Positions 16,642 to 26,000 of a stretch of DNA of 32,273 bases are shown piece after piece (positions within the stretch are counted from its first letter, which is position 1; each line of letters opens with the position of its first letter). This DNA is from Pontiellaceae bacterium. Lineage in GTDB: Bacteria > Verrucomicrobiota > Kiritimatiellia > Kiritimatiellales > Pontiellaceae. The notes beneath the pieces are model-generated. The model saw only the letters and a program-made list of their open reading frames with translations, had not been told where the DNA came from and did no database searches. The stretch lies in the NCBI GenBank assembly GCA_016937945.1, contig JAFGVP010000177.1, forward strand, positions 1 to 32,273. Reading direction: 5' to 3'. The position numbers and the translations under genes are program-made.

Positions 16642-16926
16642 ATCCTGCATGTTTCTCAGGTTCATTTTCTAGAAACGGCGGAGTTTTATACTGATTGAAC
16701 TCTGGCGCTTAAGCCGTTTGCCGTAAATCGGATGCTTCTCCACCTTGCCGACTTCTTCCTGCAGCATCTCAAAAGCACGCTCCAGCGGCTCCTCATGACT
16801 GAATCGCCAATAGGACAGCACATCCATAACTTCAGAGAATTCCGCCTCATCCGAAATAAGGTCGTCAGATCGGAGCTTATTACCAGCCCGCTCAACTTGC
16901 TTTTTTGAATACCTACCTTGCCCCAT
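16642..16926 (-). pseudogene. Remnant of a RelA/SpoT-domain (ppGpp synthetase-like) gene
   Basis: The first 85 codons read as the N-terminal helical part of RelA/SpoT-domain proteins: YSKKQVERAGNKL, then a WRFSHEEPLERAF block and the hallmark KRLKRQSSISIKLRRF. A TAG follows at 16669-16671. Past it, the same frame continues with KMNLRNMQD, which is the next conserved block of the family (K-M-x-L-x-x-M-Q-D-I-G-G), and then homology stops abruptly near 16642 where IGGCRA should follow. So a nonsense codon and loss of the catalytic domain both hit this gene. Intact members run to well over 200 residues. The ATG at 16924-16926 has AGGA upstream. It follows an unknown gene of the restriction island in the same direction. 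Confidence 0.72.
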
Positions 16927-17041
16927 CTTCCATTCCTATTTTCCACCGACCGCAGGCAGCACGGCACGCATGACCCAGGACATGTCACCGCCCTCGTAAA
17001 ACAATCCCTTATCTTTTTCGATTCCCAGGAACATATTTTCT

Positions 17042-18193
17042 CTAAATCCCAAAGGTTTCGTGGCAATCAGCATCCCTGTGCGTGGCTTCGATATTTTCCC
17101 ATAACAGGTCCATCACCGGATCATTGCTATGAGCATTCAACCATCGATAAACATATTTTTTCCAGATATTCCATGGTTCAGTGGTTGAGTTCAAAGCAGC
17201 TGGCCTACACTTCCTACTGATTTGAGAGCGCAAGTCATTCAGGTCAGCAGGTGCACAATCGCTGTTCACGATAGTCGATAGGTTTTCAAACTTACCAACA
17301 ACCCGTTCCCGAATATGATAAACGTCATCCCACGTTTCCAGTTTCTCCCTCTGTGATGGATCAAAAACCACATCGACGGCCAGTCCAAACTCATCTGCCC
17401 GAATCGAAACGGTTATGAAATCCCGGGCGCATTCTGAATAGGGATATACATCACTGCAAATAAGGTTATGCTTTTTAATGAGGAGTAGCCAATCAGCATT
17501 CCAATCGCGCATTGCCATGATGCGTTCCTGTATCCTCACCATCTTATTAAAAATCGGATTAAAAGAATCGGGCCAGCTGGGGACCGCTCCTAATGCCAAG
17601 CCGCCCAGCAGGTGATAATGAAATTGAACCCAATGCATCACCTCTGTTCGTTTCATTAGATCAGGAAAATCCAAAAACAACCATTCTCTGTCAAAATTTT
17701 CTTTTTTATCAATGGCCGAAAGCAGTTGGTCTAGTTCATTTAGGTTTAATCCTGACAAATCGGCAACTGTCAGCATGAAGAAGGCATTTTTTAGATTGGC
17801 TTTTAACTGCTGACTCAAGTTAACCGGTTTATATTCAAATCGTGAACTTGCATTTTCATCTAGGAAGTCAGCCGTATCTGAAAAATCTTTACCGAGCAGA
17901 CGTCCCTCGTTCTTTAATTGTGCAAACAATGTATTGTATGATCCGGCATCTTCCCGAATGTCAGGAGCAATTAATCCCTTATTTAGCAATACTCGTCCAC
18001 TCTTCAGAACCTTGCTTGTCAACTCGGAATCCAACATGGCCGAATGTGTAACGGTCGTCTTCCCAGACAAGATTACAGTCGTCTTAATGAATGACGAAAG
18101 CTCATCTTCCGAAATAGGAAATAATCGCTGCTGCAATGGATCTGTTGCAGTCAGCACAACGGGTATTACTTGCTGTTCTTTACTGTGCTCCAT
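17042..18193 (-). CDS. Unrecognised 383-residue protein of the restriction island
   Basis: I do not recognise this protein. It is soluble, with no signal peptide or membrane segment and no nucleotide-binding or nuclease motif that I can name. The N-terminal 110 residues are mixed alpha/beta (VVLTATDPLQQRLFPISEDE, SGKTTVTHSAMLDSELTSKV). A helical middle follows (NLKNAFFMLTVADLSGLNLN), then a Trp/His-rich stretch HWVQFHYHLLGGLALGAVPS, a beta region FITVSIRADEFGLAVDVVFD and a C-terminus rich in Trp (EPWNIWKKYVYRWLNAH). It starts four bases after the hsdS stop, so it belongs to the hsd operon. Its GC content is visibly lower than hsdM or hsdR. A defence accessory or an anti-restriction-type regulator is possible by position only. 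Confidence 0.75.
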   Translation of the reverse strand: MEHSKEQQVIPVVLTATDPLQQRLFPISEDELSSFIKTTVILSGKTTVTHSAMLDSELTSKVLKSGRVLLNKGLIAPDIREDAGSYNTLFAQLKNEGRLLGKDFSDTADFLDENASSRFEYKPVNLSQQLKANLKNAFFMLTVADLSGLNLNELDQLLSAIDKKENFDREWLFLDFPDLMKRTEVMHWVQFHYHLLGGLALGAVPSWPDSFNPIFNKMVRIQERIMAMRDWNADWLLLIKKHNLICSDVYPYSECARDFITVSIRADEFGLAVDVVFDPSQREKLETWDDVYHIRERVVGKFENLSTIVNSDCAPADLNDLRSQISRKCRPAALNSTTEPWNIWKKYVYRWLNAHSNDPVMDLLWENIEATHRDADCHETFGI

Positions 18194-18197
18194 CAAA

Positions 18198-19619
18198 CTA
18201 TCTCTTCTTTGGGGTTTTCTTTCTGGGTTTCAGGTTGGCGCGGGCGAATTTGATGTGTTCGAGGAGGGCGGCGGCGGAGTTTTCGCCGGTGATGAGGTCG
18301 GGATGGGCGGCGCGCCACTCTTCAGTGAGTTCGCCGCGGAAGGCTTTGGCTAGGATGGATTGCGTTAGATGGTTGACGTGCGCCTGCGCCTCCTTCACCC
18401 GCTGCTCCACCTGATCCGTAAAGGTAAACAGCTCTTCGACTCGACGGACGATTTCGGTTTGTTCTTCGAGGGTGGGCAGTGGCACAACAAATCTTTTAAT
18501 ATCAGCTAAATTAATCCCTCTTTGTGCAACACCACGAACCTTCTCTGCCAAACACCGGTAGCCACCTGGTGACTGCAACAACAACGCAATAAACTGTGCG
18601 TTGATTTTTTCGCGGACAGGAATCAGGGCAACCTCTCGACTAATATTACAATCAGCCAATGATAACGGTGCAACAGCCGCATTACCAACGGTCCCTCGTA
18701 TTGCCAGCAAAACTTCTCCTCCGCTCAATAAGGTTCTTTTATACGAATCAGATATTTCCTTTTGAACCAGCTTTAGATCACTGGCATCGATCACAAGCGA
18801 CTTCACGTCTCCACAACGAACCGTGGGCACGCCACCTTTTGTATGCTGCCCAGTTTGCACGATGCCGTATGGAATACCTTTTACGGAATCAACCAGCTTT
18901 TCAAGCGGGTAAAGTTTCCAGCGTTCCCATTTAACATCTCCATGCAATGCGGTAGACAACTCAATTTCATCACGGCCCAAATTGTTCAATTTTCGCAATT
19001 TTGCATCAGCTTTTATTTCACCATCAACTTCATCATAAAAATGATCGTCTGCACTGGCCCACTCCTGGGTAAGTTTACCGGAGGTGGCGGCGGCGAGGAC
19101 GGATTGGCGGAAGCGTTTTAGGATGGCGGGGAGTCCGTCGAGGCGGGTTTTGATGGAGTCCACCTGCGCCAGTAAATCATCCAGCCGCGCCGCTATCTCT
19201 TTCTGCTCTGCGAGCGGGGGGACACTAAATTGTGTATCGATTAAATATTTGAAATGACGTGAATACCCCTTGTCAGGAAATTCTAATGAAGTCATCTGAT
19301 GATAAAAGAAACGTGAATCCAGACCATTCAAACTACTCAAAACTTTCGTACCATCAGCTCCTGGAACGAAAGGGGTATCTACCCATTTAAAAATCCGTGT
19401 GTGATCTCCGAAAATCACAACAGGCTTCTCCGGTCGGATCAGTTTTTCTGGATCATTAACATAGCCAGCAATATCTGATTGCCCCTGATCAATAACGGGA
19501 AAGGCTCCCTCCAGCAGGCACTCTTTGGTCTTAACCTTTTTTCCAGTAGTTGGAATCTGCGTAAAGGAATCCTGAGTGGAAATAATTTCCCACCCATTCG
19601 GAAGCGGGAAATCACTCAT
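18198..19619 (-). CDS. hsdS: Type I restriction-modification specificity subunit
   Basis: HsdS recognises a two-part DNA target and guides both methylation and restriction by the HsdM/HsdR complex. The 473 residues show two target-recognition domains, each followed by a conserved helical spacer. The first spacer is FSVPPLAEQKEIAARLDDLL with AILKRFRQSVLAAATSGKLTQEW. The second is FVVPLPTLEEQTEIVRRVEE with HLTQSILAKAFRGELTEEW. The two recognition domains differ from each other, as expected for an asymmetric site. The tail is Lys/Arg-rich. The ATG at 19617-19619 is chosen because GAGGTGG precedes it. It follows hsdM by 69 bases, which hold a short GGGCA/TGCCC hairpin, and is followed by the unknown gene. 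Confidence 0.95.
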   Translation of the reverse strand: MSDFPLPNGWEIISTQDSFTQIPTTGKKVKTKECLLEGAFPVIDQGQSDIAGYVNDPEKLIRPEKPVVIFGDHTRIFKWVDTPFVPGADGTKVLSSLNGLDSRFFYHQMTSLEFPDKGYSRHFKYLIDTQFSVPPLAEQKEIAARLDDLLAQVDSIKTRLDGLPAILKRFRQSVLAAATSGKLTQEWASADDHFYDEVDGEIKADAKLRKLNNLGRDEIELSTALHGDVKWERWKLYPLEKLVDSVKGIPYGIVQTGQHTKGGVPTVRCGDVKSLVIDASDLKLVQKEISDSYKRTLLSGGEVLLAIRGTVGNAAVAPLSLADCNISREVALIPVREKINAQFIALLLQSPGGYRCLAEKVRGVAQRGINLADIKRFVVPLPTLEEQTEIVRRVEELFTFTDQVEQRVKEAQAHVNHLTQSILAKAFRGELTEEWRAAHPDLITGENSAAALLEHIKFARANLKPRKKTPKKR

Positions 19620-19688
19620 TGCCCACCTCAACTTTCGGCCGAGCATGGACGAGCGGGCAGAATGCCCATTCTACTTTCTTGTAACCTA

Positions 19689-21302
19689 TCATTCCTCCGC
19701 GCCTCCCAGCCCAAGCACTTCGGCGAGCATAGTTTTCTGGGCTTCAGCTTCATCGGCGCAGCCGAGGGCGGTCATGAGGCCATCGAGTTCGCGCAGGGCT
19801 TCGGTCAGTTCGCTCATGGCTTCGGCGGCGAGTACGTCGGGTTCGGGCAGGCTGGCGGCGTCGACACTGTCGCTGTCCTTGATCCATGAAATATCGAGGG
19901 AGTCGCCCTTGGTATCGCGGATCCACTCGCGGCTGAAACAGCGCCAACGGGATTCCTCCATATCACGCGAAGCCGCGAAGTCGCGAAGTTCTTTTTGTGA
20001 TTCCTTTGTGCCCTTTGTGGCGGAAATAAAACTCCACTCTCCTTCCGTACGTTTAGACGAACCATCAGGGTTATCGCCGTAGACGGTTTCAAAGGGTTTG
20101 AGGTGGGCATCGCCAAACGGCGTGCGCTTGCCGAAGCTGGGCATGTTGGTGCGAAGATCGTAGACCCAGACGTTCTTGGTATTGCCTTCATCCGATTCGC
20201 CCCGGGTAAAGAAGAGCACGTTGGTTTTGACGCCTTGGGCATAGAAGATGCCGGTGGGCAGGCGCAGGATGGTGTGCAGGTTGCACTTGTCCATCAGGTC
20301 GCGGCGCACGTCGGTGCCGACGCCCGCTTCAAACAAAACGTTGTCCGGCAGAACGACGGCGGCGCGACCGCCGGGCTTCAGGCCGCTGTAGATATGCTGC
20401 AGAAAGTTAAGCTGCTTATTGGCGGTGGCATGGGTAAAGGCGCGGGTCGGCCGGCCGCCGCCCTTGGCCGTTCCAAACGGCGGATTGCTGAGAATAACAT
20501 TTGCCTTAGGCAACATTTCTCCCTGTTGCCCTAATGCATTCCCTAAAAGAACCGCCCCTTCGGGGCCGCCCTCCATGCCGTGCAGCAGACAGTTCATCAG
20601 CGCCAGTCGGCGCGTGTCGGGCACCAGCTCGATGCCGATGTAGCACTCCTTGCGCTGGCGTTTCTGTTCCTTCGGCGGCAAATCGTAAAGATCGTCGGTC
20701 TGGTCCTTGATGTAGCGGTCGGAGGCAATCAGGAAGCCCGCCGTTCCGGCAGCTGGATCCTGAATGCTTTCGCCCGCCTGCGGTTTGATGCAGCGGATGA
20801 TGGAATCGATCAGCGGGCGCGGCGTGAAATATTGCCCGGCGCCGGACTTGGTTTCGTTGGCGTTCTTTTCGAGCAGTCCCTCATACAAATCCCCCAGCCC
20901 ATCCTGCTGGGCGGAAAACCAGTCGATCTGATCCAGGCTCTTGATGAGCTGTTCGAGGTGGCGCGGTTCGCGCAGGCTGGTCTGGGCATCGTTGTAGATG
21001 GCAAGGATCAGCGGATCGGTGACGACGGTTTTGCCGTCGGCATCCTTACCGGTGGAGAGCGTCAGCAGAATGCGCTTATAGTCGTTGAGCAGGTTAACGC
21101 CACTCTTTTTCTTGAGATCGGCCCAGCGGCAGCCCTCGGGCAGGCGGTGATCAAAATTATTGAGGTTGAGCACCTGCTCGTTTTCCATTTTCATGAAGAG
21201 CAGCAGGACGAGCTCGGTGACATAGTGGGAATAGTTGATGCCGTCGTCGCGCAGGATGTCGCACAGGTTCCAGAGCTTTTGAACAATGTCGTTTTTGGTC
21301 AT
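19689..21302 (-). CDS. hsdM: Type I restriction-modification DNA methyltransferase subunit
   Basis: HsdM is an N6-adenine methyltransferase that modifies the site chosen by HsdS. In 537 residues it has the helical HsdM N-domain (about 8-140), QYFTPRPLIDSII, the S-adenosylmethionine motif DPAAGTAGF (182-190) and the catalytic NPPF (273-276). Further on are ANKQLNFLQHI and GRAAVVLPDNVLFE, then CFSREWI and KGDSLDISWIKD near the C-terminus. Residues about 425-447 (SATKGTKESQKELRDFAASR) are encoded by a copy of the genome's dispersed repeat and look like an in-frame insertion in a variable loop, between GEWSF and SRWRCFS. No frame damage is seen, so the enzyme may well be active. The ATG at 21300-21302 has a weak AAAGAA upstream. 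Confidence 0.96.
   Translation of the reverse strand: MTKNDIVQKLWNLCDILRDDGINYSHYVTELVLLLFMKMENEQVLNLNNFDHRLPEGCRWADLKKKSGVNLLNDYKRILLTLSTGKDADGKTVVTDPLILAIYNDAQTSLREPRHLEQLIKSLDQIDWFSAQQDGLGDLYEGLLEKNANETKSGAGQYFTPRPLIDSIIRCIKPQAGESIQDPAAGTAGFLIASDRYIKDQTDDLYDLPPKEQKRQRKECYIGIELVPDTRRLALMNCLLHGMEGGPEGAVLLGNALGQQGEMLPKANVILSNPPFGTAKGGGRPTRAFTHATANKQLNFLQHIYSGLKPGGRAAVVLPDNVLFEAGVGTDVRRDLMDKCNLHTILRLPTGIFYAQGVKTNVLFFTRGESDEGNTKNVWVYDLRTNMPSFGKRTPFGDAHLKPFETVYGDNPDGSSKRTEGEWSFISATKGTKESQKELRDFAASRDMEESRWRCFSREWIRDTKGDSLDISWIKDSDSVDAASLPEPDVLAAEAMSELTEALRELDGLMTALGCADEAEAQKTMLAEVLGLGGAEE
19963..20023 (-). repeat. Dispersed repeat copy inside hsdM
   Basis: On the minus strand this reads CGCCACAAAGGGCACAAAGG, then ATCACAAAAAGAAC, then TTCGCG three times at an eight-base period, then TGA. 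The first part matches the intergenic copies at 749-765, 794-810 and 21334-21352. The stretch is translated in the hsdM frame without a stop, giving about 20 residues that interrupt a conserved region. Confidence 0.7.
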
Positions 21303-21333
21303 GGGTTCTTTCTTTTCAGTTAAATCAATTTTT

Positions 21334-21400
21334 CACCACAGAGGGCACAGAGACACGAAGTGAGGCTGGCGCGAAGCGACAGCAGCGAAGCGGAAAACAC
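21334..21400 (+). repeat. Dispersed repeat copy upstream of hsdM
   Basis: CACCACAGAGGGCACAGAGA (21334-21353) is followed by CACGAAGTGA and then degenerate GCGAAGCGA-like units up to about 21400. It has the same CCACAGAGGGCACA core as the copies at 749 and inside hsdM, in the opposite orientation to the hsdM copy. It occupies the 171-base gap between doc and hsdM, where an hsdM promoter would be sought. Confidence 0.6.
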
Positions 21401-21473
21401 AAAGGAACAGGGAGAAGAGAATCATTCCGCTATTAGTTTTACGTTTCATCGATATGCGTCCAACCCAAATGGT

Positions 21474-21932
21474 TTATTCCTCACCGCCATAATCCGCTTG
21501 GGAAATGGCATGGAATATTTTCAGTTTCAACGCTTCATCGGAGTCCATTTCTTCTGCGAGGAAAGCCGTGATGATTTCGTGCAAGAGCTCTTTATCAATG
21601 AGTCCGGCAGCTACATGACGGCTTATGTTTTCCATATCCCGCAAGAAACGGCTGACGCAATACAGGTACCCATTGAGTAGTAGCATCTGGGCACAAAGCG
21701 TAATGGCAATCCGTTTGTTGCCATCGGCAAAGCAGTGAAATTTGTTCGCACTGAAGAACAAGTGCGTCAGTTTGTCCTCCATGGTCGGGTAATAGTCGTC
21801 GTTCTGGATGTTTTGCAGCACGCTGTCCAGCTTGCCCAGCTCAATGGCTTCGAGCGTTCCCCCTCCGCTCACCTCAACCGTATTGCGGTGAACCTCAATG
21901 GCCTGCTCTAATGTGAGGTAAATCAGCGGCAT
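21474..21932 (-). CDS. doc: Death-on-curing (Doc/Fic-fold) toxin
   Basis: A 152-residue Fic-fold protein of the Doc type. Doc toxins phosphorylate elongation factor Tu and stop translation until neutralised by a partner. The N-terminal YLTLEQAIEVHRNTVE and GTLEAIELGKLDSVLQN match Doc. The core motif is HCFADGNKR (His66 to Arg74), with Lys73 where AMP-transferring Fic enzymes have Gly, as in Doc; a Gly (residue 71) replaces the Ala of classic Doc. Catalytic residues are all present. The ATG at 21930-21932 is chosen because AAGGAG lies ten bases before it, inside the end of the upstream gene; the two overlap slightly or abut, so they are translated together. No small Phd-type antitoxin is seen. 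Confidence 0.87.
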   Translation of the reverse strand: MPLIYLTLEQAIEVHRNTVEVSGGGTLEAIELGKLDSVLQNIQNDDYYPTMEDKLTHLFFSANKFHCFADGNKRIAITLCAQMLLLNGYLYCVSRFLRDMENISRHVAAGLIDKELLHEIITAFLAEEMDSDEALKLKIFHAISQADYGGEE

Positions 21933-21934
21933 TA

Positions 21935-22981
21935 TTATTCGCACTCCTTCAAGCGCTTCATAACATCTTTGGCTTCTTCAAGCCGCTCTGCGAGTTCCTT
22001 GCTCTTTTCACCAAGGAAACGTTCGAATTCATCCCGATTGGTTGGCGTAATATATTCCTTTAACTGGTGGTGCAGTGCATCCCGGAAAGCGAGGTCGCGA
22101 CTGGCCATCTTATTTCGGGCCCGCTCAATGAGTGGCTTCCAATGGGCCTGTTTTTCGAACGCTTGAAAAAGTTCCTCGACTTCAAAGGCATCCAGTTTAC
22201 GCCCCTCCCTTTTGAAGACCTCGTGTAGCAACTCCCCGAAGCCGTACTCATACGCAGCAATCAGATCGAGAATTTCGGAGTAAAAGGTGTCCCTGACCTT
22301 GTCCCTCTCATGCAGCCTGAGAATCTTTCGATACTCCTGTGCATTTTCATTAAAAATGCTGACATAAATTTTATCCGTATAGAGCGGATACTTAAAGTTG
22401 CCCATATCCACGCAATCCCGCAGCGCATCCGTAAATACCTTTCGGTAATTCTCTTCCTGAAAATAAGCGATGATAAAGTCTTCATCGCGCTGGTTGATAT
22501 ATTTTGTCCCGCCACCCGTCCGGATATTGATCGTATCGATTACAATGTCCAAAATGGCCTGGCGGAGCAAACGAGCCGGTTCACTCTCCGTCAGAAGCAT
22601 GGCGAGGTTCAAAAAAGCCCGAAAGTCAAAAATGCCCAATTGCGGCGCTTTGGATATGTTCCCGAAATCTGTTTCGGGAACATCATTCTCAGCAATGCGC
22701 AACTTAAACGCTGCTAGTCGTTTGCCCCGAATGATCTCGTAACCGTTTTGAGCGAGTTCCTCAGCATATTTTGACAGATAGTTTTCGATTGTACGCAGAT
22801 TGACCTCAAAAAACACGGCCACCTGTTCCTTCAGCACCACCGTTTTATCCTCGAACGGAATTCCCCGGATATGCGTGGCCTTTTCAACCTCCTTAATTGC
22901 GTACGGATTATTAAGGATATTCTGCCGATCAATCTGGGAAACCGTCAGATCCTTCCCTCCTGTTTTTTTATCGTCTGCCAT
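21935..22981 (-). CDS. RhuM-like DNA-binding protein, partner of Doc
   Basis: A 348-residue soluble protein resembling the RhuM/DNA-binding family that sits beside Doc toxins and type I restriction genes. Its N-terminal third has a winged-helix-like start, KTVVLKEQVAVFFEVNLRTI followed by ENYLSKYAEELAQNGYEIIRG, the pattern of RhuM proteins. Then come RAFLNLAMLLTESEPARLLR and a conserved core INQRDEDFIIAYFQEENYRK. The C-terminal third is helical and charged, ending in a coiled-coil-like EFERFLGEKSKELAERLEEA. It ends three bases before the Doc start and begins 63 bases after hsdR. By position it is the best candidate for the antitoxin or repressor of Doc, but that is inference: it is much larger than Phd. 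Confidence 0.75.
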   Translation of the reverse strand: MADDKKTGGKDLTVSQIDRQNILNNPYAIKEVEKATHIRGIPFEDKTVVLKEQVAVFFEVNLRTIENYLSKYAEELAQNGYEIIRGKRLAAFKLRIAENDVPETDFGNISKAPQLGIFDFRAFLNLAMLLTESEPARLLRQAILDIVIDTINIRTGGGTKYINQRDEDFIIAYFQEENYRKVFTDALRDCVDMGNFKYPLYTDKIYVSIFNENAQEYRKILRLHERDKVRDTFYSEILDLIAAYEYGFGELLHEVFKREGRKLDAFEVEELFQAFEKQAHWKPLIERARNKMASRDLAFRDALHHQLKEYITPTNRDEFERFLGEKSKELAERLEEAKDVMKRLKECE

Positions 22982-23043
22982 GATTTATCATCCTGTTTCC
23001 GGGCAATTCCGTTTTCATAACCGCTCGTGGTTTTATTCTATCT

Positions 23044-26000
23044 TTAGCCTGTTTGTTCCCAAAGCGACCCAGCCAGGGTTTTGATGACGGCATCGAGCTG
23101 CTTATGCAGGATGGTGTCGAGCCGCTTGGCCCCGCCGTCGTTTGCAAAGATTTCATTCACGGCCTGCTGGTCGATCACCACTTCATGGCAGAGCTGCTTG
23201 GCGAGGCGGTCGAGCCATTTGCGCTGGATGGTGGTCCAGCTCCGCATTTTGTATATATTCTCCATGGCCATCTCAACCCGCCGGTCGAAGGGAATGAGCG
23301 CTTCGCCGAGGGCGGCCTGACGGATATAGCCAATGATGCTGGCGGCGATTTCCTGGTTGGTCTGGCCGCGCCATGCGCTTTTCAGGTTGGCTTCGGAGAA
23401 GCCGTTCTGGTCGAGATAGAGTTTCACTTCTTTGAGTTGCTCGCGCGTGAGATCCTTCGGTCGGTTGACAACGGCGGAGAGCGCGGCGTTGTCGTTGACG
23501 TGGCCTCTCACAAATTCCGCAAACTCCTGAAGATAGTCGCCAGGACGCTGATGTACGCCATCGTTTTGTTCGCGGCCAATCAGTTCGTCTTCGTGGTAGG
23601 AAATAACGGGATTGCTATCCGAGCCGACCAACACTTTCACATCTTCCATCTGTTGGATAAACCCGCAATGGGTTTTCAGAAACTCCGCCGCCTTTTCCGG
23701 TCCGATTTCATGGAAGTGCCTGTGCAGTGTTGAGGGTTCAACGCCCCACAGATCTTGCAACTCGTCGAGTTTATCGCGCACCCGCCCGTCGCGCTCCGCC
23801 TTTTTGCGGGCCTTTCGTAGAATCCGCATCACCTTCTGATTGATGGCGTCGAGCACTTCGTCGGCATGGCTCCTTTCGCGGTTATCGGCCAAGGCGTGAT
23901 GTTCGGGCTGAAGCAGTTCATCGACCAACTGTTCCAATGAAATGTTCGGGTTCTTCACCAGGGGCTTCATGGTGGAGACTTCGTCGAGCGCTGCATAAAG
24001 ATCTACCGGGTCGTAAATCTTAAATTCGGTTTTTCCGATTTTGTCGCACCGGCGGGTGGCGCGCCCGACCATCTGTTCATAGAGAATGCGGGAACGGACG
24101 CGGCGCAGGAATACGAGATGGCAAATGCCGGGAACGTCGATTCCGGTGGTGAGGAGATCGACGGTAATGGCGATGACAGGATTGCGCTCGTTCTTGTAGT
24201 GCCGGATCAGTTTGTCGACCTGATCGCTCTTTCCGGTAATCTTGCTCACCGCGTTCTGGTTGTAGTCATCGCCGTAGAGGGCGGAAAACTGCCTATCCAG
24301 CTCTGTTTTGACCATATCGGCATGCAGGTCGGTTACACAGAAGATCATGACCTTTTCATCGCTGAAGGGGTCCAGCTCCTGCGCCAGCGCTTCGCAGATC
24401 ACCCGGTTGAAATCCTTGGTAATGACGCGCCGGTTGAACGCTTCGATTTCAAAGTCGAGATCGTCTTCCAGTTCCGCTTCGTCCACCTCGCCGGATCTGA
24501 CATTCACCACCTCGACCTTTTCGCCTTTTTCAAACCGGATGCCCTCTTCCGCCAGTCTGGTGCGGTAGCGGATGGGCGGTTCATGGTCGATGAGCCAGTC
24601 GTCAGCAACGGCTTCGCGATAGGTGTAGGTATAGACCGGCTTGCCGAATATCTCGGAGGTGTGCCTGGCAGGAGTCGCGGTCATTCCGATTTTGACCGCA
24701 TCGAACCAGTCAAGCACCCGGCGATAACTGGAGAGATATTGCGCCTGATCTCGAAATTCGATTTCGTTATCCGTCATTTCCTGATCGAGCGTATAGCCGC
24801 GGTGGGCCTCGTCGACAATGACGCAGTCATAGGTGTCGATCGAGGGAGGGTTGTCCGACATGAAGATCCGTTTGACCATAGCCTGCACGGTGGCGACCTG
24901 AATGCGCGTTTCGGCTTCGGCGGCCATATCGCCAAGCCGGGCGATGTTGTAGATTTTGGAGAGCGGGGAGTTTTGTTCCAGCGGGGCTTCATCGAACACG
25001 TCCTGCGCCTGTCCTCCCAACGCGCTGCGATCCACCAGGAACAGGATCCGCTTAAAACGTTCGGCTTTAAGAAAGCGATACATCAGTCCGATGATGGTGC
25101 GGGTTTTTCCGGTGCCGGTGGCCATAGCCAACAGGCATTCGCGTTGATTCTTCTCCAACGCGCTTTCAACCGCGTTGATCGCCTTTTCCTGATAGTCGCG
25201 CAGTTTGAGATATTCAAAGCCTTCCTGTCTGAGCTTGGCTTCGGCCGTCGCTTTGTCGCGGGAGAGATGATCCAGCAGACCTTCCGGTGAGTGGAAATCG
25301 CTGAGTACTTTTTTCAGGTTGGAAGGCGCGCGGACATCCCTGAACCAGGTGCCTGATTTTTCCGCCAGTTGTTTGATATAGGGGCGGCCATTGCATGAAT
25401 AGACAAAGGGAATTTTGTAGGTACCGCCTTCCCCATCGCTCCATGCCTGCTGCTCACCGGCGAGCCGCCATGCGGCGTAATGATCGGCCGCAAGCGGGAA
25501 TCCGCTGGAATAGCGTTCAGCCTGCGGAATCTTTCCGGCCACATCGGTATTTTCCCGTTTCGCCTCAACGACCGCGATAGGAGTCATCCCCGCGAACAGT
25601 ACATAGTCGGCAGACTGGCGTCCAACGGTGGGCCATTCGGCAATGGCCTTGTTCTTCCGAGGCTCAGGACGAGCACCTTTGGCATAGGTGAGCTCCTGCG
25701 TGTCAGCTTCCCATCCGGCAGCAATCAGCTGCTGGTCAATGATGATGCGGGTCAGCTCTTCGTTCAGATCGACATGTTTTGCCGCTTTATGGGTTTTCTC
25801 GGAAACTCTCTTGGCAGCCTGGCTATCCAGCTGCTTCTGCATATCGGCGAGCTTTTGTTCATACTCCTCCTGCAACTTGGCCAGAGCGGCCTCATGCTCC
25901 ATCGCAATGGATTCAAAGGTACGCGCCTCCTCATCCATCTTTTCAGCAAGGGCTTCATACTCCGCCTTTTCCCGGGCAACCAGCTCGGCCAGCTCGTGAC

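Noticed and set aside
16228..16668. Search for a direct repeat of the tRNA-His 3' end at the left island edge
   Set aside because: Only a short GGGGTG match near 16616 was seen, not enough for an attachment site.
19620..19688. GGGCATTCTGCCC hairpin between hsdM and hsdS as a terminator
   Set aside because: No T-run follows and the genes must be co-expressed; it may be another repeat remnant.
21474..21932. Reading the Doc-like gene as an AMP-transferring Fic enzyme
   Set aside because: The motif has NKR in place of NGR and the N-terminus is Doc-like.
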